DNA of 64,000 nucleotides from Bacillota bacterium (GCA_023411795.1 JAEYOK010000008.1:13350-77349), one strand, 5' to 3'; positions 1 through 8,085 are shown, numbered from the stretch's first letter. A program made the numbers and translations. Notes: a model not told the origin generated them from the sequence alone.

Positions 1-32
1 AGTTTTTATTAAGTGTAATACTTATCTATTGT

Positions 33-2147
33 TTAGGATTCACTTGGGGTGTTGTCTCCGACCAAGGCATCTTTTCTTGACAGGTTTATACGTCCCTGCT
101 TATCAACTTCCATAACCTTGACTATGATTTCGTCGCCAACATTGACAACATCTTCAACCTTGTTTACACGCTTGTTGTCAAGCTTGGAAATGTGAACCAG
201 ACCTTCTTTTCCAGGTAAGAATTCCACAAATGCACCGAAGGTCATTATTCGGGTAACCTTACCTGTGAATATAGCTCCGATTTCAACAGTACCGGTTATT
301 CCCTCAATAATCTTTATTGCTTTTAATCCGGCTTCTTCGTCAGAGGTGGCCACATAAACCGAGCCGTCCTCCTCAATATCAATTTTAACACCGGTTTCAG
401 CTATAATCTTATTGATAACCTTACCACCAGGGCCAATAACTTCACGAATCTTGTCAACATCTATCTTGGTCTGGAATATTTTCGGAGCATATTTTGATAG
501 AGAAGTTCTAGGCTCCGATATTACAGGTAACATACACTCATCAAGTATCTGGAAACGACCTTTCTTAGTTATTTCAAAAGCCTGACGAATAATTTCATAA
601 GAAAGTCCTTCAACCTTTATATCAACTTGAATTGCTGTAATTCCTTCTTTAGTTCCTGCAACCTTAAAGTCCATGTCACCAAAGAAATCCTCTATCCCTT
701 GTATATCCATGAAGGTGATAAATCTATCCGGATTCTCTTCATCAACTACAAGACCTGATGAGATACCCGCAACAGGTGCCTTAATAGGTACACCGGCATC
801 CATTAACGCCAATGTACTGGCACAAACGCTTCCTTGTGATGTTGAGCCGTTTGACATGAGAACCTCTGAAACCAGACGGATAGCATAAGGGAAATCTGTC
901 TCATTTGGAATTACCGGTTCTAACGCTCTTTCAGCTAGAGCACCGTGACCTATTTCACGACGACCTGGGCCTCTGGATGACTTTGCCTCCCCAACAGAAT
1001 ATGGTGGGAAGTTATAGTGGTGCATATAGCGTTTTCCTTCTTCCATAAGATCAACGCCATCAAGCTTCTGTCCCTCACCTAACGGGCCTAAAGTGACATT
1101 TGTAAGGACTTGTGTTTGTCCTCGCTGGAAAAGCGCTGAACCATGAGTTCTGGGAAGAAGAGCAACCTCTGCCGAAAGGGGACGAATATCCATAAGGGAA
1201 CGGCCATCCACACGCTTGTGCTCATCTATTATCATAGACCTTACAATCTTCTTCTGCAGCTTGTATAGAGCTTCGTCAATCTTACCGCCTTGTTCCGGGA
1301 AGGTTTCGGCAAGCTTTTCCTTTACACTTTGGCAAACGGCGTCAACCTGATTATCTCTTGTTTCTTTATCAGCATTAGTTATAGCTGCTTTCATATCATC
1401 TTTTGCCAAATCATAAACAGCAGTCCAAATATCATTGGGAACGGCAGCTGATACGTATTCAAACTTTGGTTTGCCCGCTTCTTTCACTATTGTTTCAACA
1501 AATTCAATTAATCGTTTGATTTCCTCATGGCCCTGTTTAATTGCATCAAGCATGAGCTCATCGGGAACCTGATTAGCACCGGCTTCAATCATTACAATCT
1601 TTTCTTTGTCTGCCGAAAGTGTGACATACATATCACTCTTGGCTCGTTGTTCTGTTGTTGGGTTTATAACGACTTTACCGTCAACCAGACCTAATATAAC
1701 ACCTGCTATCGGCCCATTAAACGGAACATCGGATATGCAAAGTGAAATTACCGTTCCCATTATTGAAGCAAACTCAGGAGAGTTATCCTGCTCCACTGAC
1801 AATACGGTATTTACGATAACCACGTCATTTCTAAGATCTTTAGGGAATCTGGGGCGCATTTGTCTGTCAATTACCCTAGATACTAAGACAGCTTTTTCGG
1901 TGGGTTTTCCCTCGCGCTTGATAAATCCTCCGGGGATTTTTCCTACCGAATACAATTTTTCTTCATAATCAACGCTTAACGGGAAGAAATCTATTCCATC
2001 CCTGGGTTGCTTTGATGCGGTTACATTTGATAAAACTACTGTTTCACCATAACGGACAAGTGCCGAACCGTTGGCAAGTTGTGATAATTGGCCAACTTCG
2101 ACAATAAGAGGCCGACCGGCCACTTCAAAATTAAAGACTTTTTTCAT
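33..2147 (-). CDS. pnp: polyribonucleotide nucleotidyltransferase (PNPase)
   Basis: Phosphorolytic 3'-5' exoribonuclease of cytoplasmic mRNA decay, normally a trimer. The 704 residues match the family length. Two RNase PH domains (about residues 1-215 and 310-545) flank a helical linker. The second carries the catalytic DFFGDMDFKVAGT segment. A KH domain (VIGPGGKVINKII, near 560) and an S1 domain (GKVTRIMTFGAFVEF, near 625) follow. The frame stays open 55 codons further upstream to 2312, but ATG 2147 has AGGAG eight bases before it and begins the conserved MKKVFNFE. The upstream stretch is only low-complexity repeat. It lies downstream of rpsO on the same strand, the usual rpsO-pnp order, with the rpsO terminator between them. 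Confidence 0.98.
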   Translation of the reverse strand: MKKVFNFEVAGRPLIVEVGQLSQLANGSALVRYGETVVLSNVTASKQPRDGIDFFPLSVDYEEKLYSVGKIPGGFIKREGKPTEKAVLVSRVIDRQMRPRFPKDLRNDVVIVNTVLSVEQDNSPEFASIMGTVISLCISDVPFNGPIAGVILGLVDGKVVINPTTEQRAKSDMYVTLSADKEKIVMIEAGANQVPDELMLDAIKQGHEEIKRLIEFVETIVKEAGKPKFEYVSAAVPNDIWTAVYDLAKDDMKAAITNADKETRDNQVDAVCQSVKEKLAETFPEQGGKIDEALYKLQKKIVRSMIIDEHKRVDGRSLMDIRPLSAEVALLPRTHGSALFQRGQTQVLTNVTLGPLGEGQKLDGVDLMEEGKRYMHHYNFPPYSVGEAKSSRGPGRREIGHGALAERALEPVIPNETDFPYAIRLVSEVLMSNGSTSQGSVCASTLALMDAGVPIKAPVAGISSGLVVDEENPDRFITFMDIQGIEDFFGDMDFKVAGTKEGITAIQVDIKVEGLSYEIIRQAFEITKKGRFQILDECMLPVISEPRTSLSKYAPKIFQTKIDVDKIREVIGPGGKVINKIIAETGVKIDIEEDGSVYVATSDEEAGLKAIKIIEGITGTVEIGAIFTGKVTRIMTFGAFVEFLPGKEGLVHISKLDNKRVNKVEDVVNVGDEIIVKVMEVDKQGRINLSRKDALVGDNTPSES

Positions 2148-2171
2148 TTTGTTTTCTCCTTTTCTCTCTGC

Positions 2172-2318
2172 GCGTACTTTAAGTACGCTGGACTTCTTAG
2201 TACGCTGGACTAGAGTACGTTTCGCTGCGTATTTGATTAAATACGCACGTATTTGTTTTGCGCGAAGCCAAATCAAATACGCACGTATTGGATTAGCGCG
2301 AAGCCAAATCAAATACGC
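2172..2318. repeat. repeat-rich pnp leader: 36-bp tandem repeat, 13-bp direct repeat, palindrome
   Basis: A 36-bp unit is present twice in tandem (2243-2278 and 2279-2314) plus flanking fragments. The 23-bp core containing GCGCGAAGCCAAATC recurs exactly at 2260-2282 and 2296-2318. Nearer to pnp, AGTACGCTGGACT is repeated at 2182-2194 and 2199-2211. A perfect 8-bp-arm palindrome (GCGTACTT-T-AAGTACGC) lies at 2172-2188, just upstream of the pnp ribosome binding site. Because the unit is 12 codons long, the frame upstream of pnp stays open, which explains a misleading N-terminal extension. Confidence 0.8.
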
Positions 2319-2335
2319 TAGGCAGAGGCAAAAGG

Positions 2336-2413
2336 TCAGGGAACAAGTTCCACAGGGCTTGAAACCTCTTCTCTGATCTTCTGCTGCCCTTGACTATTTA
2401 AAATCGTACTCAT
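2336..2413 (-). other. possible 25-codon leader ORF upstream of pnp
   Basis: An ATG at 2413 opens a 25-codon frame beginning MSTILNSQGQQ and ending in TGA at 2336, inside the pnp leader. The ribosome binding site is weak (GTGGAAAT). It could be chance or a leader peptide. Just upstream, an inverted repeat with 8-bp arms ACTAAACC/GGTTTAGT spans 2425-2455. Confidence 0.2.
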
Positions 2414-2504
2414 TTTATATTTCCACTAAACCACGGTGTTATTCCACGGTTTAGTTGGGTTCTAACATGCTCCATGGAATTTAATCCCATGGAAACCAAA
2501 TGTT

Positions 2505-2526
2505 AAAAAAGGGCGGAAATCCGCCC
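2505..2526 (-). terminator. rho-independent terminator after rpsO
   Basis: On the minus strand a GGGCGGATTTCCGCCC hairpin is followed directly by six T, 25 bases past the rpsO stop. It should stop or attenuate transcription entering pnp. Confidence 0.85.
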
Positions 2527-2551
2527 CATTTTCTGGCCACCAAAGTAAAAA

Positions 2552-2815
2552 TTACTTTCTAATTTCTAATTTAGCAATTATCTCACGGTATCTGTTAATA
2601 TCTTTTCTGGTAAGATAATCCAATAAGCCTCTTCTTGCACCAATCATTTTAAATAGACCACGACGGGAATGATGGTCATTCTTATGAAATTTTAAGTGCT
2701 CTGTGAGGTGATTGATTCTGTCGGTCAGAAGTGCAATCTGTACTTCCGGGGACCCAGTATCACCTTCATGGGTTGCATAAGTCGCCATAATCTCTTGTTT
2801 AGTCATTCTTGCCAT
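2552..2815 (-). CDS. rpsO: 30S ribosomal protein S15
   Basis: Primary binder of 16S rRNA in the platform of the small subunit. At 87 residues it has the standard length. It contains the hallmark [14 protein letters not shown] segment (residues 18-31), the H-x3-L helix and the HHSRRGL motif (48-54). Start ATG 2815 has AAGGAG nine bases upstream; an internal ATG three codons on is less well placed. A minus-strand promoter lies about 90 bp upstream and a terminator directly after the gene, so it can be transcribed alone ahead of pnp. Confidence 0.98.
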   Translation of the reverse strand: MARMTKQEIMATYATHEGDTGSPEVQIALLTDRINHLTEHLKFHKNDHHSRRGLFKMIGARRGLLDYLTRKDINRYREIIAKLEIRK

Positions 2816-2903
2816 AATTCAAATCTCCTTTTATTAATTGCCAAAGGCCCAGTATTTGGTCGGAGTTTCCAAAAAACCGCGCATTTGGTTCATAGACCTA
2901 AAC

Positions 2904-2932
2904 ATTTTAGCATAGAAAATAGTCAAAGTAAA
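2904..2932 (-). promoter_or_regulatory. probable sigma-A promoter of rpsO
   Basis: Minus-strand TTTACT (2927-2932), 17-bp spacer, TAAAAT (2904-2909), giving a leader of roughly 80 nt. Seen by eye only. Confidence 0.5.
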
Positions 2933-2951
2933 GAAATAAGTGTTTTTTCTT

Positions 2952-3011
2952 GTTTCCATTATTAAAATCCGCATATCAAAGCGAAAAGCAAGCGGTTAAG
3001 ATAATGGAAAC
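2952..3011. repeat. 11-bp inverted repeat between pgsA and rpsO
   Basis: GTTTCCATTAT at 2952-2962 is exactly inverted at 3001-3011 (ATAATGGAAAC). A smaller CCGC/GCGG pair sits inside the loop. It lies past the pgsA stop and has no T-run, so it is not a canonical terminator. It may be a cruciform or mRNA-end structure. Confidence 0.6.
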
Positions 3012-3062
3012 TCTCTCAAACGGTGATTGAGTACGATCTTAACGAATACAATGTCTAGGCAC

Positions 3063-3629
3063 TTAGCTCTTAACTAATACCTTAGCATTTTTGATTATAT
3101 AATTCACTCCTGATATAACCGTTAGTATAACCGCAATATACATCAGCACCAAACCAAGAGGAAAATCCGTGAAAAGGGATATAGGAAAATTCTTTATCAA
3201 AATGGCTATGATTGCTATTGTCTGTACGACGGTTTTTATCTTGCCCCACTTATCGGCGGCAATAACTACACCCTGACCGGCAGCAATAACCCGGAAACCG
3301 GTAACAATAAATTCTCTGGCTATTATAATGAATACTACCCAGACAGACAGGTTATCAGTCTTAATAAAAGCCACTAATGCCGATGTCACCAGTAGTTTAT
3401 CGGCAATAGGGTCCAGAAACTTCCCCAGCTCAGTGACCATATTGCGATTTCTGGCAATATTACCATCAACCATATCGGTAATAGCAGCCACAAAAAACAC
3501 AAAAGCCGCAACATATCTACCCCATTGGTCTAAGCCCATAAATTGACCGAACCAGCCAGGCACAAGAAAGAAGAGAAAAACCGGAGTTGCAAGTATTCTT
3601 GAAAGCGTTATTTTATTCGCTAGATTCAT
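3063..3629 (-). CDS. pgsA: CDP-diacylglycerol-glycerol-3-phosphate 3-phosphatidyltransferase
   Basis: Membrane enzyme making phosphatidylglycerol phosphate from CDP-diacylglycerol and glycerol 3-phosphate, the committed step to phosphatidylglycerol and cardiolipin. The 188 residues hold several hydrophobic helices and the CDP-alcohol phosphotransferase motif DG-x2-AR-x8-G-x3-D-x3-D (in DMVDGNIARNRNMVTELG and the following KFLDPIAD). ATG 3629 (MNLANKITLSRI, a typical PgsA start) lies one base after the rimO stop, so translation is probably coupled. An in-frame start at 3668 inside rimO is less likely. A cardiolipin synthase that would use its product is at 46.3-47.9 kb. Confidence 0.93.
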   Translation of the reverse strand: MNLANKITLSRILATPVFLFFLVPGWFGQFMGLDQWGRYVAAFVFFVAAITDMVDGNIARNRNMVTELGKFLDPIADKLLVTSALVAFIKTDNLSVWVVFIIIAREFIVTGFRVIAAGQGVVIAADKWGKIKTVVQTIAIIAILIKNFPISLFTDFPLGLVLMYIAVILTVISGVNYIIKNAKVLVKS

Positions 3630-3630
3630 C

Positions 3631-4992
3631 TTAATTTTCACCATTCCTAACCATGCCCTGAGCTTCACCGATTAAGTCATATCCATCAGGACAAAGCATT
3701 TTTACAGGTATTATCATGCCGCTCTCTAAAGGTTCAGGAGAGGTAAAATAGATTATGGGATCTATTTCCGGGGTTTCGGCATAAGTTCTCCCGACGTAGA
3801 AAATGCCGTCCTCTGCCACTCCATCGACAATTGTATCATAGATTCTGTCAATACGTGAACTATTATATTTTTCAACATTTCCCTTTTGAAGTTCCATTAT
3901 TTTATCACGACGAGCTTCCTTAATCTTTTTCGGGAGATGCCCTTTCATTTTATATGCGGGAGTGCCTTCTTCTTTTGAATAGGCAAATACCCCCAGATGC
4001 TCAAACTTACTCTCCTTAACAAAATCGTACAGCTCCATAAAATCTTCCTCAGCTTCACCCGGGAAACCTGTAATAAGTGATGTCCTCAAAACGATCCCCG
4101 GAACTTCACGCCTGATTTTTGCTAGAAGACTATTAATATATTCCTTGTTGCCACGTCTGCCCATGGCTTTCAAAACTCTGTCCGAAATATGCTGAATGGG
4201 TATATCCATGTACTTACATAGCTTAGCGTTGTTTTTCATCTCATTGATCAGATTGTCGTCAATCAACTCCGGATAACAGTATAATAGCCTTATACGTTCA
4301 ATTCCATCAATTTCACTTAGCTCCTTAACCAGTCGAACAAGACTTTTTTCTCCATAAATATCTGTTCCATAACGTGTAACATCCTGAGCTATCAGTATTA
4401 TCTCTTTTTTGCCTTTATTAACTAGAAGCCTTGCTTCTCTTAGAATATTCTCTATTGTCCGGCTTCTGAAATCACCTCTAAGACTTGGTATAATACAGTA
4501 CGTACAGCGATTGTCACATCCTTCGGCGATTTTTAAATATCCAAACGGCTTATTGTCAGTTACCACACGGGTTAATTCCAGATAGTCTACACTATTGGGG
4601 GTCTTAGCAAATACCTCCCTCTGCGTGGTTTCATCATTGAGCTTCTTACTGATAATTTCAGGAATTTCTCCAATACTACCCGTTCCGACAACCACATCAA
4701 CCTCGGGTATTTCTTTCAAAATATCCTCTTTATATCGTTCAGCCATACAACCTGTAACCATCAGCAACTTGAGATTTCCCTCATCCTTCAAGCGTGCGGC
4801 TTCCAGAATAGTCATTATAGCTTCTTCCTTGGCATCGCCTATAAATGCGCAGGTATTTATAATAATAGCCTCTGCAGTTTTGTGAATTGGTGTAACCTCA
4901 AATCCCGCATCCTCTAAGGAACCCAACATTATTTCACTATCAACAAGATTTTTAGGACATCCCAATGTCACAAGGCCAACTTTTTTCTTCAT
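3631..4992 (-). CDS. rimO: ribosomal protein S12 methylthiotransferase
   Basis: Radical SAM methylthiotransferase that modifies an aspartate of ribosomal protein S12. At 453 residues it has the usual length. The N-terminal UPF0004 domain has the three cluster cysteines in LGCPKN, NTCAFI and TGCMAE. The radical SAM CxxxCxxC is in CDNRCTYCIIPSLRG. A TRAM domain occupies about the last 65 residues. Start ATG 4992 follows GGAGACTATGTGA. It is adjacent to pgsA, as in many Firmicutes. The RimO call over MiaB rests on the VTLGCPKNLVDSE start and the neighbourhood. Confidence 0.93.
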   Translation of the reverse strand: MKKKVGLVTLGCPKNLVDSEIMLGSLEDAGFEVTPIHKTAEAIIINTCAFIGDAKEEAIMTILEAARLKDEGNLKLLMVTGCMAERYKEDILKEIPEVDVVVGTGSIGEIPEIISKKLNDETTQREVFAKTPNSVDYLELTRVVTDNKPFGYLKIAEGCDNRCTYCIIPSLRGDFRSRTIENILREARLLVNKGKKEIILIAQDVTRYGTDIYGEKSLVRLVKELSEIDGIERIRLLYCYPELIDDNLINEMKNNAKLCKYMDIPIQHISDRVLKAMGRRGNKEYINSLLAKIRREVPGIVLRTSLITGFPGEAEEDFMELYDFVKESKFEHLGVFAYSKEEGTPAYKMKGHLPKKIKEARRDKIMELQKGNVEKYNSSRIDRIYDTIVDGVAEDGIFYVGRTYAETPEIDPIIYFTSPEPLESGMIIPVKMLCPDGYDLIGEAQGMVRNGEN

Positions 4993-5034
4993 TCACATAG
5001 TCTCCATTAATCGTCTAAAATAAAATTATACAAG

Positions 5035-5147
5035 TTTAGCGGCTATACCTGCATCGATTTAGCGCTCCGGTCAAACATCCAGTTTTCTAGTCGCGCTCGC
5101 TACGCAATCCATGCTTCGCTTTAAATCGTCGCAGGAACGCCGCTTAA
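5035..5147. repeat. MITE-like dispersed repeat, copy A (113 bp)
   Basis: The element has imperfect terminal inverted repeats of about 30 bp: TTTAGCGGC...CCTGC...GATTTAGCGC at the left and TAAATCGTCGCAGG...GCCGCTTAA at the right. Shorter relatives are at 23023-23094 (inverted) and 28876-28926. It has no coding capacity and lies between rimO and the LUD gene. This 339-bp spacer otherwise holds a 13-bp palindrome (5178-5190) and a terminator. Confidence 0.8.
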
Positions 5148-5254
5148 TATCAATTTACAAACATTTATATTTGCATAGTAAATGATTTACAATCTATCGT
5201 ATATTTATTTGTATTCATAATATAACATAAACGATTATTGTGGTCTAGCCATGT

Positions 5255-5282
5255 AAAAAGGCGGAAGATTTTATCTTCCGCC
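5255..5282 (-). terminator. rho-independent terminator after the LUD gene
   Basis: A 10-bp stem (GGCGGAAGAT/ATCTTCCGCC) with a 3-nt loop is followed by five T on the minus strand. It ends the serA-LUD unit. Confidence 0.85.
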
Positions 5283-5331
5283 TGAATTATAACTTTTTAT
5301 TTTTAAAATAACACTAAGAGCAATCCCTATT

Positions 5332-5973
5332 CTAATATCCTAGGCTTTCTCCAACCAATATTACTTTAATACGGTCTTTTTGCCTCTGATGACCCAAAAC
5401 AGTATAGGAACAGCAAATCCGTCCTTCTGATTTGCAGTCCACACAATACCCTGTCTTAGTACACGGGGTTTTGGTATCAAGCCTTATTGAGTTGGCAGGA
5501 GCAGCTACTCTTCTGACTCTTTCCACGGCCTCATTAACATCTTTGACAATTTTGTTGATTCCTGCAATCACTATGACACTTTTAGGTCCATAAATCATTG
5601 CAGCTACACGGTTCCCTCTGCCGTCGACATTGTAAAGTTCTCCGGCTTCGGTAATTGCATTGGTACTTGTCAAATAGGTGTCGGTCGCAAATGATTTTAT
5701 GAATATGTCCTCTATCTGATTCTGCGACAAACCATCCATATACCTGTCTAAGAAGCTATAGCGCCCTGACCGCAGATGCTCAATAACACCGGTTTCAAAT
5801 AAGGTCATAGAGCCTCCGACAGATACCAGTTCGCCCTCTTTCATAAGATCGGCTACCATGGGGACAACTTGCTCTTTTTTTTGCACATAAAATGCCATCA
5901 TATTGTTCTTAGCAAGATTCTCCATGGTTCTTGCTGCTTGTTTTTTATGAACTTCCATAATATTTTTATCCAT
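5332..5973 (-). CDS. LUD-domain (LutC/YkgG-like) protein
   Basis: A 213-residue stand-alone LUD domain (formerly DUF162). The family includes LutC of the lactate-oxidation complex, but stand-alone members are common in Clostridia and have no settled reaction. Visible are the N-terminal helical segment (ARTMENLAKNNMMAFYV), VSVGGSMTLFETG (about 50-62), AMIYGPKSVIVIAG and a cysteine-rich C-terminus (CTKTGYCVDCKSEGRICC) that could bind metal or a cluster. AGGAGG precedes ATG 5973. It follows serA by 63 bp and a terminator follows it, so the two are probably cotranscribed under the glycine riboswitch. No lutA or lutB genes are nearby. Confidence 0.8.
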   Translation of the reverse strand: MDKNIMEVHKKQAARTMENLAKNNMMAFYVQKKEQVVPMVADLMKEGELVSVGGSMTLFETGVIEHLRSGRYSFLDRYMDGLSQNQIEDIFIKSFATDTYLTSTNAITEAGELYNVDGRGNRVAAMIYGPKSVIVIAGINKIVKDVNEAVERVRRVAAPANSIRLDTKTPCTKTGYCVDCKSEGRICCSYTVLGHQRQKDRIKVILVGESLGY

Positions 5974-6036
5974 GGCTATCCTCCTAAAAATTTTATGCTA
6001 TACTACTTAACAAAAATGTTTAAAGGTATTTCCGGC

Positions 6037-7644
6037 TCAATTAAAACTAAACTTGGAAACCTTCAAAATTCCTTCCATACTCCTGAGTTTTTCAAGAAGC
6101 TCGGACGATACATCACTATCGACACTGACAAATGAAACCGCCTTATTTGACTTGGTGCTTCTGCTCCACTGCATAGCGGCAATATTAATATTGTTCTGTC
6201 CAAGAAGAGTTCCTACCTTACCTATAATACCGGGAACATCCATATTCTGAAGTGCAACTACATGCTTGGTAGGCTCGAAATCCAAAGTATAGCCAAAGAA
6301 ATCTACTATGCGTATTGTGTCTACGGCAAATACCGTACCCGAAACAGAAATAGCATTACTCTTTCTGTAGAACTTAACAGTTATAAGATTTGTGTATTTC
6401 TCCAGTTGACTTGATTTGCTCTCAACAAGCTCAACACCCATTTCTGCAAGCTTATACTGAGCGTTTACATAATTAACCTCAGCATCGCTGACAACAGACA
6501 TAAAGCCTTTTATGATTGCCAGTGTAATCGGCTTTGTAGGCTTATCTACTAAATCGCCACTGTAAGTTATCTCTATTTTATTTACTCTTTCCTGCTCGGC
6601 CTGATAGTATATTGCTCCTAATTTTTCGCCAATGCTGATATAAGGCTTCAATTCGTTTAAATCTCCCGAAATCGGAGGCATATTTACAGCCGCTACCAGT
6701 TCTCCATTTAATACAGCCTCAACATTCTTAGCAACTCCCAGTGAGCAATTTAAATTAGCTTCCTTTGTGGATGCGCCAAGATGGGGTGTCATAATAACCT
6801 GATCTAAATCAAGCAGAGGATTCCAGTAATCCTGATCCTCCGGTGCCTTGGTGAAATTAGGTTCAACCTCCTGAACGTCAAGAGCCGCTCCGGCAACATG
6901 ACCAGACACAATTGCGTCATAAAGAGCTTTTTCGTCAATCATACCACCGCGGGCAACATTTACTATACGGACACCTTTTTTACATAAAGCAAGCTCACGG
7001 GCACCGATAATATTTTTGCTCTCAGGGGTCTTGGGAATATGTATAGTAATCAGATCGGATACTTTAATCAAATCATCAATGTTCTCGACCCTTGTTATTC
7101 CAAGGCTATTAACACGCTCATCGGTAATGTAGGGATCATATCCGACAACCTTCATACCTGCACCAACAAGCTTCTTCGCAACAACAGAGCCAATCTTGCC
7201 AAGACCGATAATACCAGCGGTTTTGCCATCAAGCTCTTCACCGACAAACTTGTTTCTTCTAAAATCCTTATTCTTAGCCGCATGATATGCTTGAGCCACA
7301 TTTCTAAATACGGCATATACCAGCGCTACGCTCATTTCGGCAGCAGCCATAGTATTGCCGTCAGGAGTATTAACTACTGTAATACCTCTTTTTGTACATT
7401 CCTGTACATCAATATTATCAACGCCATTGCCAGCACGACCGGCAACCTTCAGATTTGTCGCTTTTGAAAGCACTTCCCCTTTTACCTTTGTGGCGCTTCT
7501 AACAATTATTGCGTCATATTGATCAATAATCTTAACAAGTTCTTCAGGAGAAATTCCGAATGGGGTATCAACTTCGAATCCCTTGCTTTTTAAATAGTCA
7601 ATTCCATTTGATGCCATCTTGTCTGTCACTATAATTTTTGCCAT
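6037..7644 (-). CDS. serA: D-3-phosphoglycerate dehydrogenase
   Basis: First enzyme of serine biosynthesis, oxidising 3-phosphoglycerate with NAD. The 535 residues give the long SerA form: substrate/NAD domains with GIIGLGKIG (about 146-154), VNVARGGMIDE and the catalytic TPHLGAST, then an intervening ASB domain (about 325-450) and a C-terminal ACT domain (MDVPGIIGKVGTLLGQNNI), usually the site of serine feedback. AGGAGG lies before ATG 7644. It is preceded by a tandem glycine riboswitch with terminator and a good sigma-A promoter. No serC is in the window. Confidence 0.96.
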   Translation of the reverse strand: MAKIIVTDKMASNGIDYLKSKGFEVDTPFGISPEELVKIIDQYDAIIVRSATKVKGEVLSKATNLKVAGRAGNGVDNIDVQECTKRGITVVNTPDGNTMAAAEMSVALVYAVFRNVAQAYHAAKNKDFRRNKFVGEELDGKTAGIIGLGKIGSVVAKKLVGAGMKVVGYDPYITDERVNSLGITRVENIDDLIKVSDLITIHIPKTPESKNIIGARELALCKKGVRIVNVARGGMIDEKALYDAIVSGHVAGAALDVQEVEPNFTKAPEDQDYWNPLLDLDQVIMTPHLGASTKEANLNCSLGVAKNVEAVLNGELVAAVNMPPISGDLNELKPYISIGEKLGAIYYQAEQERVNKIEITYSGDLVDKPTKPITLAIIKGFMSVVSDAEVNYVNAQYKLAEMGVELVESKSSQLEKYTNLITVKFYRKSNAISVSGTVFAVDTIRIVDFFGYTLDFEPTKHVVALQNMDVPGIIGKVGTLLGQNNINIAAMQWSRSTKSNKAVSFVSVDSDVSSELLEKLRSMEGILKVSKFSFN

Positions 7645-7731
7645 TGTCCAACCTCCTAAAATTATTTCAATACAATCTGTTTATCTGATATGTCTTTTGC
7701 ACTTAGGTCGCGTGTATTAATTCTTAGTACT

Positions 7732-7758
7732 AAAAAAGTCAAACCTGAATGTTTGACT
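7732..7758 (-). terminator. intrinsic terminator of the glycine riboswitch expression platform
   Basis: The AGTCAAAC/GTTTGACT stem with a 6-nt loop followed by T6 on the minus strand sits between the second aptamer and serA. This is where a regulatory terminator would be. Confidence 0.85.
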
Positions 7759-7817
7759 TCTCCGGAGCCCTTTAAATAATGAAGCAAGAGCATGATCTCC
7801 CATGCTTTTATTTATAG

Positions 7818-7967
7818 CTCTGTCCTTTTGCCTGAGAGAGTCATCCGTTATTGGATTTGCCCCTTCGGCGCCTTTATAGGTCTCTCCAGAGATTCGTCCG
7901 GCTTAGGTCTTTTTTACCTGAGAGCTTTACTCCTTCGGTGTGCTTAATTAGCCACTCTCCCTAAGCC
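7818..7967 (-). promoter_or_regulatory. tandem glycine riboswitch (two gcvT-type aptamers)
   Basis: Read on the minus strand. Aptamer 1 (7967-7900) is closed by GGCTTAGG/CCTAAGCC and contains GGGAGAGT, ACCGAAGGAGTAAA and CTCTCAGGTAAAAAAGACC. Aptamer 2 (7891-7818) contains GGAGAGACC, GCGCCGAAGGGGCAA and CTCTCAGGCAAAAGGACAGAG. These are the conserved gcvT-motif blocks. The short linker and upstream GGATGA/GGACGAA segments fit the leader-linker kink-turn of tandem glycine riboswitches. After aptamer 2, TAAATAA and TTATTTA can pair, an alternative stem that could compete with P1 and the terminator. Placement ahead of serA implies glycine control of serine synthesis; the sign (on or off) is not evident. 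Confidence 0.93.
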
Positions 7968-7998
7968 TTCATCCGGGTTATATTCAACTATTAAAAAC

Positions 7999-8027
7999 AT
8001 GATAACTCTTTAGTATACTAAAGTCAA
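7999..8027 (-). promoter_or_regulatory. sigma-A promoter of the riboswitch-serA transcript
   Basis: TTGACT (8022-8027), 17-bp spacer, TATCAT (7999-8004) on the minus strand, about 20 bp before the first aptamer structure. Confidence 0.75.
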
Positions 8028-8073
8028 GTGAGGTTTTGATATTTATTTAACAAATTAGAAACAAGAGGAAAAG

Positions 8074-8085
8074 CCTGGCGCCAGG
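8074..8085. repeat. 12-bp perfect palindrome after ftsY
   Basis: CCTGGCGCCAGG, GC-rich in an AT-rich spacer, 18 bp past the ftsY stop. On the minus strand it is followed by CTTTTCC, so it may be a weak terminator or a short interspersed palindrome. Confidence 0.5.

Noticed and set aside
1..32. Terminator after pnp at the left edge
   Set aside because: Only a 4-bp AAGT/ACTT stem is visible; too weak and cut by the window edge.
2148..2312. 55-codon N-terminal extension of PNPase
   Set aside because: It is the translation of the 36-bp tandem repeats, lies upstream of a strong binding site for ATG 2147, and has no counterpart in the family.
2243..2314. Tandem repeats as a CRISPR array
   Set aside because: The units are directly adjacent without spacers, only about two copies are present and there are no cas genes.
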